64,000 bases of DNA, from positions 310,001 to 374,000 of the forward strand of contig NZ_FOGY01000004.1 of NCBI RefSeq assembly GCF_900111345.1, read 5' to 3'. Below the pieces are notes generated by a model. The model was not told where the DNA came from. It was given only the letters and a program-made list of their open reading frames with translations, and searched no databases. Below, piece by piece: positions 63,184 through 64,000 of the stretch. This DNA is from Psychrobacillus sp. OK032 (GTDB taxonomy: Bacteria; Bacillota; Bacilli; Bacillales_A; Planococcaceae). Positions within the stretch are counted from its first letter, which is position 1; every line of letters starts with the position of its first letter. A program made the translations under genes and the position numbers.

Positions 63184-63216
63184 AAAGGTGAGAGCTCTGT
63201 GAACTCTCACCTTTTT
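63184..63216. terminator. bidirectional terminator before the M48 gene end
   Basis: AAAAGGTGAGAG pairs with CTCTCACCTTTT around a nine-base loop, with TTTTTATAT on the right. It can end both the small rightward gene and the leftward M48 protease gene. Confidence 0.88.
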
Positions 63217-63293
63217 ATATTTTAGCAATAACTTATTAAATGCTCTTTATATTGGGACAGTTTTTTTATATACACTCACTTTAAGTATCGTCT

Positions 63294-64000
63294 TCATTCT
63301 TCATCTTCTATTTCCTTCGCTACCTTCGTTATTCGCTCTAACATCGTCGGATGAGCATATCGAAACCATTTCACGAGTAGTGGTGGATTCACTTCATTTA
63401 ATCCGGCCTTTGTAAGTTCCTGGAAAGTGTTCACAGCTGCCTCCGAGTCTGACACTAACTCTATTGCATACTGATCTGCCCTAGTTTCTTGGTATCTAGA
63501 AATATAATTGGAAAGTGGACTCGAAACGAATAATAAAAAAGAAGTAATAAGTAAAAACAATGGCAGCGAGTGAATCGCGTTTAGACGTTCGATTTTTAAT
63601 ACACGTCCAAAACGAGCGATGGTCCAAGGCATTATTTTCGATGTTAACCAAAGCCCTGCAAGCATCGTTAAAAGAAAACCACCGATCCCAAAATAGATAT
63701 GTTTCTCCACATAATGTCCCATTTCATGTGCCATAATGAACAGAATTTCATTTTCGGATAAACGGCTTAACGTCGTATCCCATAATACAATCCTTGCATT
63801 ACTCCCAATCCCCGTCACATAAGCATTTAGCGCATTTGTCTTTTCCGCCATATTCACTTCATACACATGCTCTGTCGGGATATTTGCTTGCTCAGCAAGC
63901 TCGAGAATTTCCTTCTCTAATTCTTTATTCGTGAGTGGATAGAAATCATTATACAATGGGTCAATTACTACTGGTTGGATAAACATTAAAAATATAGAAA
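63294..64000 (-). CDS. M48 family zinc metalloprotease (runs off right edge)
   Basis: The C-terminal 235 residues of an Ste24/HtpX-type membrane protease. The zinc site HEMGH lies in ILFIMAHEMGHYVEKH, with the downstream ligand glutamate in RYQETRADQYAIELVSD; two hydrophobic segments flank the region between them. The ATG at 63986 is internal: the frame continues upstream as SIFL to the window edge, so the start lies outside. Substrates of this YhfN-like group are membrane proteins or peptides. Confidence 0.9.
   Translation of the reverse strand, partial: SIFLMFIQPVVIDPLYNDFYPLTNKELEKEILELAEQANIPTEHVYEVNMAEKTNALNAYVTGIGSNARIVLWDTTLSRLSENEILFIMAHEMGHYVEKHIYFGIGGFLLTMLAGLWLTSKIMPWTIARFGRVLKIERLNAIHSLPLFLLITSFLLFVSSPLSNYISRYQETRADQYAIELVSDSEAAVNTFQELTKAGLNEVNPPLLVKWFRYAHPTMLERITKVAKEIEDEE

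Noticed and set aside
1-64000. tRNA, rRNA, prophage or CRISPR-Cas genes
   Set aside because: No cloverleaf, rRNA core sequence, phage structural gene or cas gene was recognised on either strand.

Overview
The window is a low-GC chromosomal segment of a Gram-positive rod of the order Bacillales. The best fit is the Planococcaceae/Caryophanaceae group (Lysinibacillus, Solibacillus, Psychrobacillus, Sporosarcina type). The reasons are AGGAGG-type ribosome sites with frequent TTG/GTG starts, Bacillus-style LexA boxes and CcpA cre sites, a CdaS-type diadenylate cyclase, DUF4083, DUF1835 and DUF4275 proteins, and an FMN-riboswitch-led rib operon. The genus is an inference; no rRNA is present.

Region 1 (1-15,900) is nitrogen and amide catabolism. 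It holds alanine dehydrogenase (cut by the left edge), a class III aminotransferase, a CoA-acylating semialdehyde dehydrogenase and a divergent PucR regulator. Together the three enzymes can turn a beta-amino acid such as beta-alanine into acetyl-CoA while recycling pyruvate. A five-gene operon follows (DUF3311 protein, sodium:solute symporter, N-carbamoyl-amino-acid-type M20 hydrolase, YtcJ-type amidohydrolase, C45 Ntn-hydrolase), then another M20 deacylase and an amino-acid permease. Cre sites and a recurring GTGTAAAT motif lie in the control regions.

Region 2 (15,900-25,100) holds mixed small genes: DinB and GNAT proteins, a decayed MerR gene, a CNNM/CBS transporter-like gene with two homopolymer frameshifts and an unusual hairpin between its Shine-Dalgarno sequence and start, alpha/beta hydrolases, gene remnants, and an SOS-controlled UvrX-type Y-family polymerase.

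Region 3 (25,100-43,300) is an accessory island. It contains an IS3/IS150-type element, two separate HyuA/HyuB (ATP-dependent hydantoinase/oxoprolinase) gene pairs with cupin, MFS, DUF3830 and XRE-cupin genes, and broken racemase, M24 peptidase, IS1182 and group II intron sequences. Collinear copies of the same uvrX-end/DUF4083 segment flank it in direct orientation, so one homologous recombination could remove about 18 kb.

Region 4 (43,300-53,000) holds a soluble PAS chemoreceptor, a PAS-GGDEF diguanylate cyclase and a quinone/catechol-stress cluster like the Bacillus mhq regulon: DoxX, an esterase, three ring-cleaving dioxygenases (one frameshifted) and an FMN reductase. It ends at the wreck of a MarR repressor gene next to a palindromic operator.

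Region 5 (53,000-64,000) holds cdaS and a rib operon (ribE, ribB, ribH). That operon is led by two complete FMN riboswitch-terminator units in tandem, and it lacks ribD and the GTP cyclohydrolase II domain. Next come a MocR/LysE divergent pair, a 21-bp-periodic repeat array, a GH-E toxin remnant, an AraC/EamA divergent pair, a cold-shock gene and an M48 protease cut by the right edge. No tRNA, rRNA, CRISPR array or prophage was seen.
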